Source: Bacillus pseudomycoides DSM 12442
GTDB taxonomy: Bacteria > Bacillota > Bacilli > Bacillales > Bacillaceae_G
Assembly: GCF_000161455.1 (NCBI RefSeq)
Contig: NZ_CM000745.1
Span: 3,396,476 to 3,460,475 of the forward strand
Reading direction: 5' to 3'
DNA: 64,000 bases
In this document: one piece after another, positions 50,221-58,058 of the stretch
How positions within the stretch are numbered: position 1 is the stretch's first letter
Layout: each line of letters begins with the position of its first letter
Program-made: the position numbers and the translations under genes
Notes under the pieces: generated by a model
Seen by the model: only the letters and a program-made list of their open reading frames with translations
What the model was told of the DNA's origin: nothing
Database searches by the model: none

Positions 50221-51540
50221 ATGAACGCTGTACTCATCGCAGTAGCAGTGATGCTACTGCTTAGTTTATTACGTGTCCAAGTCATTGTCGCTATTATCGT
50301 CGGTGCCTTAACAGGTGGACTAATTGGTGGACTTGGAATTTCAGAAACAATCAATACTTTTACTACGGGTCTTGGAAACAGTGCTCCAATCGCTTTAAGT
50401 TACGCCATGCTCGGAGGATTTGCTATTTCTCTTTCCAAAACAGGTCTGCCCGACGCTATGATTCATACTGCACTGAACTTAGTTGGTAATGAAAAAGACA
50501 CACAAAAGCAAACATATTCAAAAATACTCATTTTATTTATTATTTTGGCAATGGCTTGTTTTTCACAAAATGTTATTCCGGTTCATATTGCTTTTATCCC
50601 TATTCTAATTCCAGCGCTTTTAAAAGTACTAAATGAACTGAAAGTGGACCGCCGGCTTGTTACATGTATTATTACATTCGGATTAATCACTCCTTACATG
50701 TGGGTTCCAGCTGGATTTGGAAAAATTTATCACGATGTACTACAAACAAATGCACAGCAAAGCGGACTTACATTTGATGTAGCGCTTATCCCAAAAGCAA
50801 TGACAATTCCAGCAATAGGAATGATTATCGGTCTATGTATCGCTGTTTTCATTACATATCGTAAACCACGTACTTATCACACCGAACCTATTCATGCCGC
50901 ATCTGATGAAGCCGCTCCTTATACAAAAAGAAGCATTTCCTTTGGGTTATTGTCTATTATCGCAACACTAAGTGTGCAGCTAGCAACAGAATCCATGATT
51001 TTTGGCGCACTAGCTGGAATCATTGTATTATCCGTTAGTGGTAGCCTTCCTTTAAAAGAAGCTGACGCTATTTTAACAAGTGGTATGCGAATGATGTCAT
51101 TTATCGGTTTCGTCATGATTTCTGCCGCTGGATTCGGAGCAGTTCTTCGGAAAACAGGGCATGTTGAATCACTTGTTCAGACAAGCGTCAATTTAATTGG
51201 AAACAGCAAACCGCTCGCTGCCTTTCTTATGCTTGTTATCGGTCTGCTCGTTACGATGGGAATCGGTTCTTCCTTTTCTACCATTCCGATTTTAACAACC
51301 ATCTTCGTCCCGCTATGTATCCAACTTGGGTTTAGCCCGATGGCAACCATCGCGATTATCGGTACAGCTGGTGCATTAGGTGATGCTGGTTCTCCAGCAT
51401 CTGATAGTACACTAGGACCTACCTCAGGTTTAAATGCTGATGGCAGGCATCATCATATATGGGATACGTGTGTCCCAACTTTTCTTCACTACAATATTCC
51501 GTTACTTATATTCGGCTTTATTGCTGCTATAACATTATAA
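50221..51540 (+). CDS. Na+/H+ antiporter-family membrane protein (YuiF-like)
   Basis: A 439-residue membrane protein with about 11-12 helices. It matches the Na+/H+ antiporter family: AVAVMLLLSLLRVQVIVAII, GLGISETINTFTTGLGNSAP, YAMLGGFAISLSKTGLPD and the C-terminal GDAGSPASDSTLGPTSGLNADG then HHIWDTCVPTF. In some bacilli such proteins transport arginine or other solutes, so ion exchange is the family label and not proven. A GGGAG site lies 12 bases from the ATG, longer than usual. Confidence 0.85.
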   Translation: MNAVLIAVAVMLLLSLLRVQVIVAIIVGALTGGLIGGLGISETINTFTTGLGNSAPIALSYAMLGGFAISLSKTGLPDAMIHTALNLVGNEKDTQKQTYSKILILFIILAMACFSQNVIPVHIAFIPILIPALLKVLNELKVDRRLVTCIITFGLITPYMWVPAGFGKIYHDVLQTNAQQSGLTFDVALIPKAMTIPAIGMIIGLCIAVFITYRKPRTYHTEPIHAASDEAAPYTKRSISFGLLSIIATLSVQLATESMIFGALAGIIVLSVSGSLPLKEADAILTSGMRMMSFIGFVMISAAGFGAVLRKTGHVESLVQTSVNLIGNSKPLAAFLMLVIGLLVTMGIGSSFSTIPILTTIFVPLCIQLGFSPMATIAIIGTAGALGDAGSPASDSTLGPTSGLNADGRHHHIWDTCVPTFLHYNIPLLIFGFIAAITL

Positions 51541-51570
51541 AAAAGGTGCGTTTACTAGACGCACCTTTTA
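51538..51570. terminator. Bidirectional terminator between the antiporter and LacI-family genes
   Basis: AAAAGGTGCGT/ACGCACCTTTT perfect stem with A/T runs. Confidence 0.9.
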
Positions 51571-52506
51571 CTTTGTAGATTCTCGTTCGATTAATATAAA
51601 CTCTTGCTTCACTTCCTCAAGTTTTACTTGTTCCTTTTTCATTTTCCCTACCAATCTTTGTACAGCTAATACTCCTTGCCTTTCAAAACAACTTCCAATT
51701 GTTGTCAAAGACGGCGTAACCCATTCACCTTGTAAACTTCCCTTAAAACCAATGACTTGCAAATGATTCGGTATATGGAGATCAAGAGCATTCGCCGCGC
51801 GAATTGTAGCAATTGCAATCGCATCGCTAGCAGCTACTATACCATCTATATAAGGATGCTTCCGTAATAATTCAGCAATTTGACTTTCCTCATCTTGTCC
51901 CTTTATTTTTTCTTCTCGATAAGCAATTCCTTCATCCCAAACAGCATCTAAAAAACCAGCAGTGTGCTCTTCCATTGCTTCGTCTTCTATCTTATCCCCA
52001 ATATAAGCAAGAAAATGACAACCTTTTTCTTTCAATACAGTAACGGCCTTTCTACCACTTTCATAATATGTAGAAATAGATGCTGCCTCTGTTCCGCCCT
52101 CAAGTACAACAAATGGAAGGGAAAGTTGCTTCACATGCTCAAATACATCTTTCGTCATAATAACGCCAGCAATATTATTTTGCATTAATATATCTATATA
52201 TCCTGTTTTATTTTCTGTATTACAAATAACAATTTGATATCCTTCTTTATATGCAGCCTCTTCTACTGAACGAAGTAATGTTATATAGGATGGATCTTCT
52301 AAATTTGATACTAATATAGCAATCATTGTCGAAGATTTTTTAAATAACGCCTTCGCTACAGCATTTGGTTTATACTGTAGTTCTTCAATTGCTTGTTTTA
52401 CTTGTTTTACTGTATCCTCATGAACATACCCTTTTTCATTAATGACTCGTGAAACGGTTGCGACTGAAACACCGGCCAATTTTGCAACATCACGTATGGT
52501 TGCCAC
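51568..52506 (-). CDS. LacI-family transcriptional regulator
   Basis: A 312-residue regulator starting at GTG with AAGGGGTG upstream. The N-terminal HTH (TIRDVAKLAGVSVATVSRV) and hinge (NAVAKALFKKSSTMIAILV) are classic LacI. The periplasmic-binding-protein-like effector domain (residues about 60-310) ends in TPSLTTIGSCFERQGVLAV. No sugar-uptake genes lie beside it, so its target is not evident; the neighbour antiporter is convergent and probably not its target. Confidence 0.92.
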   Translation of the reverse strand: MATIRDVAKLAGVSVATVSRVINEKGYVHEDTVKQVKQAIEELQYKPNAVAKALFKKSSTMIAILVSNLEDPSYITLLRSVEEAAYKEGYQIVICNTENKTGYIDILMQNNIAGVIMTKDVFEHVKQLSLPFVVLEGGTEAASISTYYESGRKAVTVLKEKGCHFLAYIGDKIEDEAMEEHTAGFLDAVWDEGIAYREEKIKGQDEESQIAELLRKHPYIDGIVAASDAIAIATIRAANALDLHIPNHLQVIGFKGSLQGEWVTPSLTTIGSCFERQGVLAVQRLVGKMKKEQVKLEEVKQEFILIERESTK

Positions 52507-52653
52507 ATCGTCACCCCTTAATATGGTAATAGCTTACAATTTAAACCTAAAACAAAGTAGGCTATTCGTCAAGGTTATTATTTTATATTTCTGAAAATTG
52601 TTACATAAAATACTTCTTACATTTTCCATCTTCAACATATATAAAGATGGATT

Positions 52654-53133
52654 TTATAAATTCATTTTTTCTAGTTGAATTTCATGTAAAATCGCGATGT
52701 TATCATAGCCAATAAGCGGAATTTCTCGCTTTATCTTCCTTGCTTCCTTGACCGCATCAATATATAAATTCGTCATCATAAAACCACGTTTCTGATAAAA
52801 ACGAAGTGCGTTTGTATTATCATTTGTTGTAATAAGCCACACCTTTTTACAACATTGTTTTTTTGCAATATCAATTACGTACTCTACAAGCTTAGTTCCA
52901 ATTCCCTTGTTCTCCTTAAAGCTATCTAAAGAAACAATCTCACAATCATTTTCTTTTATTTCATATGTAATAATTCCTATTATTCTGTTATCTTCAGTTG
53001 CAATAAAACCAGGCAATTGATCTAACTGATGTGCTCTTTCACGTGAAACCATCAACGTGCTTCCCCAATTTTCATGCATAAAAAGTTCAATTGTTTTTCT
53101 CATTTCCACTGTGATTTTTTGTATTCGAATCAT
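52654..53133 (-). CDS. GNAT acetyltransferase
   Basis: A 159-residue single-domain acetyltransferase. The acetyl-CoA loop is in ENKGIGTKLVEYVI, followed by VWLITTNDNTNALRFYQKRGF, both diagnostic of GNAT. The substrate is not predictable. A G-rich Shine-Dalgarno (GGGGGAGAGAGTGGG) precedes the ATG. Divergent from an alpha/beta hydrolase. Confidence 0.88.
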   Translation of the reverse strand: MIRIQKITVEMRKTIELFMHENWGSTLMVSRERAHQLDQLPGFIATEDNRIIGIITYEIKENDCEIVSLDSFKENKGIGTKLVEYVIDIAKKQCCKKVWLITTNDNTNALRFYQKRGFMMTNLYIDAVKEARKIKREIPLIGYDNIAILHEIQLEKMNL

Positions 53134-53216
53134 GTCCCACTCTCTCCCCCTTTTACATCATTATGATACAATATAAGTGTATCATATGCAGAGATATTTG
53201 GAGGATGAGGGAAGAT

Positions 53217-54140
53217 ATGAAACGTTTTTTTACAGCATTGCTAACCATAATAGGAGCATTAATTGGTATCGGTATTTTCTTTACCAATAAAGTAATGTAT
53301 TTAAAGAAAAAAACAGAGGAAGAAATTTTAGAACGTGAAACAAAAAAACACTTTCGCTTAGAGGATTTTAACGCCATTCCAAAAGAAGAGGTTCGTATCC
53401 CGTCTCAATTTAAATACGACCTTCACGGCTACTACATTTCTGCAGGCAATTCTAATAAATTTATGATTTTTTGCCACGGTGTAACCGTAAATAAAATAAA
53501 CTCTGTCAAATATGCAAATTTATTTTTAAACAGAGGCTACAATGTATTTATTTATGATCATCGTCGCCATGGTAAAACAGGTGGTAAAACGACAAGTTAT
53601 GGCTATTACGAAAAATATGATTTAAAGACGGTAGTTGACTGGCTCAAAGACCGTTTTGGTACAAATATTATACTTGGTGTTCATGGAGAATCAATGGGAG
53701 CAGCGACATTGCTACAATACGCAGGTATGGTGGAAGACGGTGCTGATTTTTACATTGCAGATTGTCCATTTTCTGACTTCTACGAACAATTACACCATCG
53801 CTTAAAAGTCGAGTTTCATTTACCAAAATGGCCACTACTACCATTGGCAAATGCCGTTTTAAAAGTACGAGACGGTTATACAATACGTGAAGTTTCTCCT
53901 ATCGATTGTGTAAAAAACATAAATAATCCAGTCCTTTTTATTCATAGTAAAGACGATGACTATATTTTATGTGATATGACAAAAGCCCTTTATGAAGCAA
54001 AAGAAAATAATAAACAGCTCTTTATTGCAGAACACGGTGCACACGCTTGCTCTTATAACGAAAATAGACAAGAGTATGAGGATGCCGTTGATCAATTCTT
54101 AGAAACATATGTAAAAGAAACAAAAAACAGGCTTGCATAA
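53217..54140 (+). CDS. Membrane-anchored alpha/beta hydrolase
   Basis: A 307-residue protein with an N-terminal hydrophobic anchor (FFTALLTIIGALIGIGIFFT). The hydrolase core shows FCHGVTVNK (oxyanion), YDHRRHGKTGGKTTSYG, GVHGESMGAAT (Ser nucleophile), HSKDDDYILC (Asp) and EHGAHACSY (His), matching YqkD of B. subtilis and esterase-like relatives. ATG at 53217 follows GAGGG; earlier in-frame ATGs lack a site. It lies just before yqkC, in the same order as in B. subtilis. Substrate unknown. Confidence 0.88.
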   Translation: MKRFFTALLTIIGALIGIGIFFTNKVMYLKKKTEEEILERETKKHFRLEDFNAIPKEEVRIPSQFKYDLHGYYISAGNSNKFMIFCHGVTVNKINSVKYANLFLNRGYNVFIYDHRRHGKTGGKTTSYGYYEKYDLKTVVDWLKDRFGTNIILGVHGESMGAATLLQYAGMVEDGADFYIADCPFSDFYEQLHHRLKVEFHLPKWPLLPLANAVLKVRDGYTIREVSPIDCVKNINNPVLFIHSKDDDYILCDMTKALYEAKENNKQLFIAEHGAHACSYNENRQEYEDAVDQFLETYVKETKNRLA

Positions 54141-54152
54141 GCCTGTTTTTTC
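54126..54152. terminator. Terminator after the YqkD-like gene
   Basis: AAACAGGCTT/AAGCCTGTTTTTT stem with a GCAT loop. The first arm overlaps the last codons. Confidence 0.88.
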
Positions 54153-54155
54153 ATA

Positions 54156-54401
54156 TTACTGCGCTAAAACATCTGTAACTTGTTCCATATTTTCAGAAAT
54201 CCATTTTACCGCTTCATCAAGCGTTTGAAATTCTGTCGTTTGAAATGTTACCTCATCTTGCAAAAGCCACACATCTTTTGCTTCTTGTCCCACACCTGCA
54301 ATCGACCAATGAAGTAAGCTATATGGATGATTATCATTTAAAAACGATGCCCAAGTGCGCTCATTTGCAATATTTTGTAATGTACGTAATTGTTTATTCA
54401 T
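54156..54401 (-). CDS. DUF2552 protein (YqkC-like)
   Basis: An 81-residue cytosolic protein with the pattern TWASFLNDNHPYSLLHWSIAG, KDVWLLQDEVTFQTTEFQTL and AVKWISENMEQVTDVLAQ. It matches the small Bacillus family DUF2552 (YqkC), function unknown. AAGGTGAC precedes the ATG. It converges on the YqkD-like gene. Confidence 0.85.
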   Translation of the reverse strand: MNKQLRTLQNIANERTWASFLNDNHPYSLLHWSIAGVGQEAKDVWLLQDEVTFQTTEFQTLDEAVKWISENMEQVTDVLAQ

Positions 54402-54542
54402 GTTTCGTCACCTTACTGTATTTCAGTTATAAACGTTATTATAACATTCTCTGCCCCTACACACAAAGAACTGTTTTCTTATTGTCAAGTGCTTCCTACA
54501 ATTATATGATGAACATAAGCGTTTGAGAGGAGGGGAATAACG

Positions 54543-54749
54543 TTGGCAAAAGTTCAAATTAAAGTAAATGATAATGGTTCATTTCGCATTACAGGGGATG
54601 TGGAATTAATCGACTCACAAGGGAATGCTTTCCCGGCAAAACCTGCATTTTCTTTATGTCGCTGCGGCTTATCAAAAAATATGCCTTATTGCGACGCTTC
54701 GCATAAAGGCATATTTGAATCTGTTGTTCGAGCACCAAAGGGAGAATAA
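54543..54749 (+). CDS. CDGSH iron-sulfur protein
   Basis: A 68-residue protein starting at TTG after GAGGAGGGG. The single CDGSH-type cluster motif is FSLCRCGLSKNMPYCDASHKG (three Cys and one His), which binds a 2Fe-2S cluster. The N-terminal ~35 residues (IKVNDNGSFRITGDVEL) are a short beta-strand lead-in. Bacterial members are soluble and of uncertain role (redox or cluster transfer). It ends before a GC-rich hairpin. Confidence 0.92.
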   Translation: MAKVQIKVNDNGSFRITGDVELIDSQGNAFPAKPAFSLCRCGLSKNMPYCDASHKGIFESVVRAPKGE

Positions 54750-54758
54750 TGATATAAG

Positions 54759-54792
54759 AAGCACGCGCAATGACTTGCGCGCGCTTCTTATA
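54759..54792. terminator. GC-rich hairpin between the CDGSH gene and crcB
   Basis: AAGAAGCACGCGCAA pairs with TTGCGCGCGCTTCTT (one mismatch) around a GAC loop. It has few Ts after it on the + strand but can close the convergent crcB transcript. Confidence 0.75.
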
Positions 54793-55141
54793 TATGCCCT
54801 ATATAAAAACCTAAAAATGCTGAAAAAATGCCTAGCATATAACTCATTATTAAATACAATACAGCCTTTTGTCCTTCTCGCTTATGTATCAATTGAACAA
54901 TTTCAAGTTTAAATGTTGAAAAAGTAGTAAATGCTCCCATAAATCCTGTTCCGCATAATAATAGCCATGTACTACTCACCTCAGCTCCATACAATAGACC
55001 TAGTAAAAATGAGCCTAATATATTTACAAATAGTGTTCCATATGGAAACAAGCTTCCGTACTTTTCTTTCATTGCATTACTAATAGAAAATCTAGCAATT
55101 GCTCCAAAAAAACCACCGATTCCTACAAGCAATATATTCAT
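54788..55141 (-). CDS. crcB: CrcB/Fluc fluoride exporter subunit, downstream copy
   Basis: A 117-residue membrane protein with four helices. Landmarks are GIGGFFGAIARF, LFVNILGSFLLGLLYG and GFMGAFTTFSTFKLE, the last a conserved Fluc motif with the Phe box and a sodium site. It expels fluoride as a channel. It forms a pair with the next gene: their ATGA overlap shows translational coupling and fits the heterodimeric Fluc type in which two homologous subunits assemble in opposite orientation. Confidence 0.95.
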   Translation of the reverse strand: MNILLVGIGGFFGAIARFSISNAMKEKYGSLFPYGTLFVNILGSFLLGLLYGAEVSSTWLLLCGTGFMGAFTTFSTFKLEIVQLIHKREGQKAVLYLIMSYMLGIFSAFLGFYIGHI

Positions 55142-55542
55142 AGTGCTCCTTCTTTCTTCATGCTTTTTTCATATAATGCATTTCCAAGATAAAATCCAAA
55201 TAAAGAAAAGAGCAATCCTCCAACTACACTTGTACTTACATAATAAAATGCCATAAGAAACGCTTCATGCTGCATGAATTTCAACGTCTCTACGTTAAAT
55301 GTTGAAAAAGTGGTAAAAGAACCAATCATTCCTGTTCCAATGCTACTCATTATCACTTGTGAAACATGTTTCATACGAAACAAATACATCGTTAAAAATG
55401 CCAATAAAAAACTACCAATCATATTCGCTGACCATGTTGCCAGCGGAAAAGAATCGACTGAATGAATACCAGCCCATTGTCCTAATTCGTATCGTGCTAA
55501 AGCTCCAACAATACCACCGATTCCTACTGCAATATATTTCAT
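55138..55542 (-). CDS. crcB: CrcB/Fluc fluoride exporter subunit, upstream copy
   Basis: A 134-residue four-helix membrane protein. GIGGIVGALARYELG, TWSANMIGSFLLAFLTMY and GTGMIGSFTTFSTFNVETL are the Fluc signatures. It is paralogous to the gene downstream and overlaps it by four bases. CGAGGTGG precedes the ATG. The leader does not contain a recognisable fluoride riboswitch of the kind found ahead of other crcB genes. Confidence 0.95.
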   Translation of the reverse strand: MKYIAVGIGGIVGALARYELGQWAGIHSVDSFPLATWSANMIGSFLLAFLTMYLFRMKHVSQVIMSSIGTGMIGSFTTFSTFNVETLKFMQHEAFLMAFYYVSTSVVGGLLFSLFGFYLGNALYEKSMKKEGAL

Positions 55543-55559
55543 ATTTCCACCTCGTTTAC

Positions 55560-55836
55560 ATATACTGAAATCTTTCCCATACTATATATACATTTTGATT
55601 CTCCAACATTTAAGTCGCGGCTATGAAAACAAAAGCAGACCTCCATTTATTTTCTCCTTTTGTTTAACATGGCATGGGGTGAACCGCCTCGGACTCTCTC
55701 TCCTCCCCTAAAAAGAAAAGGTTTTCTATCAAGTTTTCAATTTGTATTTATATAGTATAACAAAATTAATTTCCCCCTTCATTTTCATACAATTCTTCAC
55801 ATTCGAATATTTTTTACTATCCCTTTTTCTTTTTTG
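55560..55836 (-). other. crcB leader region with unassigned GC-rich structured block
   Basis: Between crcB and the rib promoter. On the minus strand a G-rich block (about 55715-55670; GGGGAGGAGAGAGTCCG, then AGGCGGTTCACCCC) is followed by AAACAAAAG/CTTTTGTTT (about 55663-55626). This gives the order of structured element then weak hairpin seen in riboswitch leaders, but it fits no class I know. No ORF is supported here. Confidence 0.4.
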
Positions 55837-55845
55837 TGCTATAAT
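55837..55845 (+). promoter_or_regulatory. Extended -10 promoter of the riboflavin operon
   Basis: TGCTATAAT is a perfect extended -10 (TGnTATAAT), 11 bases before the riboswitch. No good -35 at 17 bases, which extended -10 promoters can tolerate. Confidence 0.65.
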
Positions 55846-55855
55846 GTGAGCAAAC

Positions 55856-55995
55856 AGCATCCTTCGGGGTCGGGTGAAATTCCCAACCGGCGGTGATGAA
55901 GTGCACACTTCTAAGTCCGTGACCCGTTTCCAACTCGGAAACGGTGGATCTAGTGAAATTCTAGGGCCGACAGTATAGTCTGGATGGGAGAAGGA
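55856..55995 (+). ncRNA. FMN riboswitch (RFN element)
   Basis: The RFN consensus is intact: CCTTCGGGGTCGGGTGAAAT, TCCCAACCGGCGGTGATGAA, AGTCCGTGACCC, a variable stem CGTTTCC/GGAAACG, GTGGATCTAGTGAAATTC, GGGCCGACAGT and the closing GGATGGGAGAAGGAT. FMN binding should favour the terminator at 56248 and shut off ribDE-ribBA-ribH. Confidence 0.97.
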
Positions 55996-56247
55996 TATGT
56001 TTTCTAGTGCTTATATAGCGAATACACTTTTATTTTGGCGTACACATTTTTACTGATTCGTTTTGAATCACTGTATATGTTTTATTTCATATACCTATTT
56101 TTCTATGCTGAAATAAAAAGATACGACTAGCGTATAAAAAATTGATAGTTTGCTAGGCTTTTTTCTCGTGCAAAAATATCAATTATCGTTAGGCTTCTTT
56201 CCTATACTCTCGTATTCGAACTATATTACTAGAAATCACGTCTCCCA
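55996..56247 (+). promoter_or_regulatory. Long expression platform of the rib riboswitch
   Basis: About 250 bases between aptamer and terminator, longer than usual. It contains hairpins GATTC/GAATC and GTATATG/CATATAC (near 56058-56092), an ATTGATA/TATCAAT pairing (about 56141-56186) and near-repeats GCTAGGCTTTTTTC and GTTAGGCTTCTTTCC. An ATG at 55997 opens a 19-codon frame ending at 56056. How it couples to the terminator is not clear. Confidence 0.5.
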
Positions 56248-56281
56248 AACCCCAAGGATACTATTATCCTTGGGGTTTTTT
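56248..56281 (+). terminator. Riboswitch-controlled terminator before ribD
   Basis: AACCCCAAGGATA (56248-56260) pairs with TATCCTTGGGGTT (56265-56277) and is followed by TTTT. It ends 26 bases before the ribD ATG, so it is the regulated attenuator of the operon. Confidence 0.92.
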
Positions 56282-56307
56282 GATTTTTCTTAGGAGAGGT
56301 GAAAAGA

Positions 56308-57420
56308 ATGACAGACCAAGAATATATGAGGATTGCCTTGCAATTAGCACAAAGTACTGCAGGTCAAACAAGTCCAAATCCAATGGTCGGTGCTGTTGTT
56401 GTAAAAGATGGAAACATCGTTGGAATGGGAGCGCATCTGCTTGCAGGCGAAGAACACGCTGAAGTTCACGCTCTTCGCATGGCCGGTGATAAAGCAAACG
56501 GCTCCACTGTATATGTAACGTTAGAGCCGTGTAGTCACTTTGGAAAAACTCCACCGTGCTGCGATCTACTTATTGAAAAAAAGGTGAAACGTGTTGTAAT
56601 TGCCACACTTGATTGCAATCCGCTCGTTTCAGGTAGCGGTGCAAAACGTTTGCAAAAAGCTGGTATTAGCGTAACTACTGGTGTTCTCGAAGAAGAGGCC
56701 ACCGCATTAAACCGGTACTTTTTCCACTATATGAAAACGAAACTGCCGTTTGTAACAATAAAAACAGCGATGAGTTTAGATGGAAAAATAGCAACTACTA
56801 CCGGGGAAAGCAAATGGATTACAGGTGAAGTTGCTCGTACAGATGTCCATCAATATCGTCATACGCACGATGCCATCCTTATCGGAGTGAATACTGTCAT
56901 AGCTGATAATCCATCTTTAACAACACGCCTTCCAAACGGCGGCAAGCATCCGATTCGTATTATTTTAGATACACATTTACGAACTCCGCTATCCTCTCAT
57001 GTCATTACAGACGAGATGGCACCAACATGGATTATTGTTGGAAAAGATGTAAATAAAGAAAAAATAGCGGGCTACGAATCTCAGGCGGTATCTGTACTTC
57101 AAATGAAGACGAGCCAAATTGAAATACGCGACCTTCTCCTCCTTCTCGGTGAGAAACAAATCCTTTCACTCTTTGTTGAAGGTGGACAATCGGTACACGC
57201 GAGCTTTTTAGAAACAAAGTGTTTCAATGAAATTGTGACCTATATAAGTCCAAAATTAATCGGCGGAAAAGATGCTCCAACTATGTTTGGTGGCACCGGC
57301 TTTATAAAACTGCAAGATGCAATTTCCTTGCAAATTCAAGAGATGAAACAAATTGGTGATGATATAAAAATCGTTGCTAGTGTGCGAAATGAGGTGCCTG
57401 CATGTTTACAGGAATTGTAG
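56308..57420 (+). CDS. ribD: Bifunctional pyrimidine deaminase/reductase RibD
   Basis: A 370-residue enzyme for the second and third steps of riboflavin synthesis. The N-terminal deaminase (1-145) has the zinc site HAEVHAL and EPCSHFGKTPPC. The C-terminal reductase (about 146-370) has SLDGKIATTTGESKWITG, VNTVIADNPSLTTRLP and EGGQSVHASF. ATG at 56308 follows AGGAGAGGTG; the earlier GTG 56299 overlaps it. It overlaps ribE by 19 bases. First gene of the riboflavin operon. Confidence 0.97.
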   Translation: MTDQEYMRIALQLAQSTAGQTSPNPMVGAVVVKDGNIVGMGAHLLAGEEHAEVHALRMAGDKANGSTVYVTLEPCSHFGKTPPCCDLLIEKKVKRVVIATLDCNPLVSGSGAKRLQKAGISVTTGVLEEEATALNRYFFHYMKTKLPFVTIKTAMSLDGKIATTTGESKWITGEVARTDVHQYRHTHDAILIGVNTVIADNPSLTTRLPNGGKHPIRIILDTHLRTPLSSHVITDEMAPTWIIVGKDVNKEKIAGYESQAVSVLQMKTSQIEIRDLLLLLGEKQILSLFVEGGQSVHASFLETKCFNEIVTYISPKLIGGKDAPTMFGGTGFIKLQDAISLQIQEMKQIGDDIKIVASVRNEVPACLQEL

Positions 57421-58046
57421 AAGAACTTGGAACTGTTTCGAATATCAGGCAAAGCGGAGAAGCGATGAAGCTAACAATTACAGCAAACACAATCTTGTCA
57501 GACGTAAAACTAGGAGACAGTATTGCTGTAAATGGGATCTGTTTAACCGTCACTTCTTTTACAGCGTCTTCTTTTACTGTTGATGCGATGCCTGAAACGG
57601 TGCGAGCGACATCATTACGTATGCTCGGCACCAGTTCTAAAGTAAATTTAGAACGAGCAATGGCTGCAAACGGACGCTTTGGTGGACATTTCGTCACAGG
57701 GCATATCGATGGAATTGGAACCATTTTAAATAAAAAACAGCACTACAATGCTATATATTACAAAATTGGAATTCCAGATGATTTACTCCGTTATTGTTTA
57801 CAAAAAGGGTCCATTGCTGTTGATGGCACAAGTTTAACAATATTTGATATAGATGAATCTTCCATTACAATCTCGCTCATTCCACATACCGTAAGCGAAT
57901 CTATCATTGGTAAAAAAGCGGCGGGAGATATTGTGAATATTGAATGTGACATGATTGGAAAATATATCGAACGTTTTATTTCAAAGCCAACAAAGCGAAG
58001 CACTTCAGTTACAGAAAGCTTTTTACAAGAAAACGGATTTCTATAA
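57402..58046 (+). CDS. ribE: Riboflavin synthase alpha chain
   Basis: A 214-residue enzyme made of two homologous lumazine-binding barrels (1-~97 and ~98-200): MFTGIVEELGTV and VNGICLTVTSF in the first, FVTGHIDGIGTI and VDGTSLTIFDI in the second. It converts two molecules of 6,7-dimethyl-8-ribityllumazine into riboflavin. GAGGTG inside ribD precedes the ATG, so the overlap couples translation. Confidence 0.96.
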   Translation: MFTGIVEELGTVSNIRQSGEAMKLTITANTILSDVKLGDSIAVNGICLTVTSFTASSFTVDAMPETVRATSLRMLGTSSKVNLERAMAANGRFGGHFVTGHIDGIGTILNKKQHYNAIYYKIGIPDDLLRYCLQKGSIAVDGTSLTIFDIDESSITISLIPHTVSESIIGKKAAGDIVNIECDMIGKYIERFISKPTKRSTSVTESFLQENGFL

Positions 58047-58058
58047 GGAGGAAGCACA

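Noticed and set aside
52507..52540. Operator for the LacI-family regulator (GTAATAGCTTAC)
   Set aside because: Arms are only four bases and the centre lacks the CG typical of LacI operators.
55560..55740. Fluoride riboswitch upstream of crcB
   Set aside because: The conserved GGCGAUGG, UCGCC and GCUnAUGnCUCC parts are not found in crcB orientation; only a vague likeness (AACCGCC) occurs on the opposite strand.
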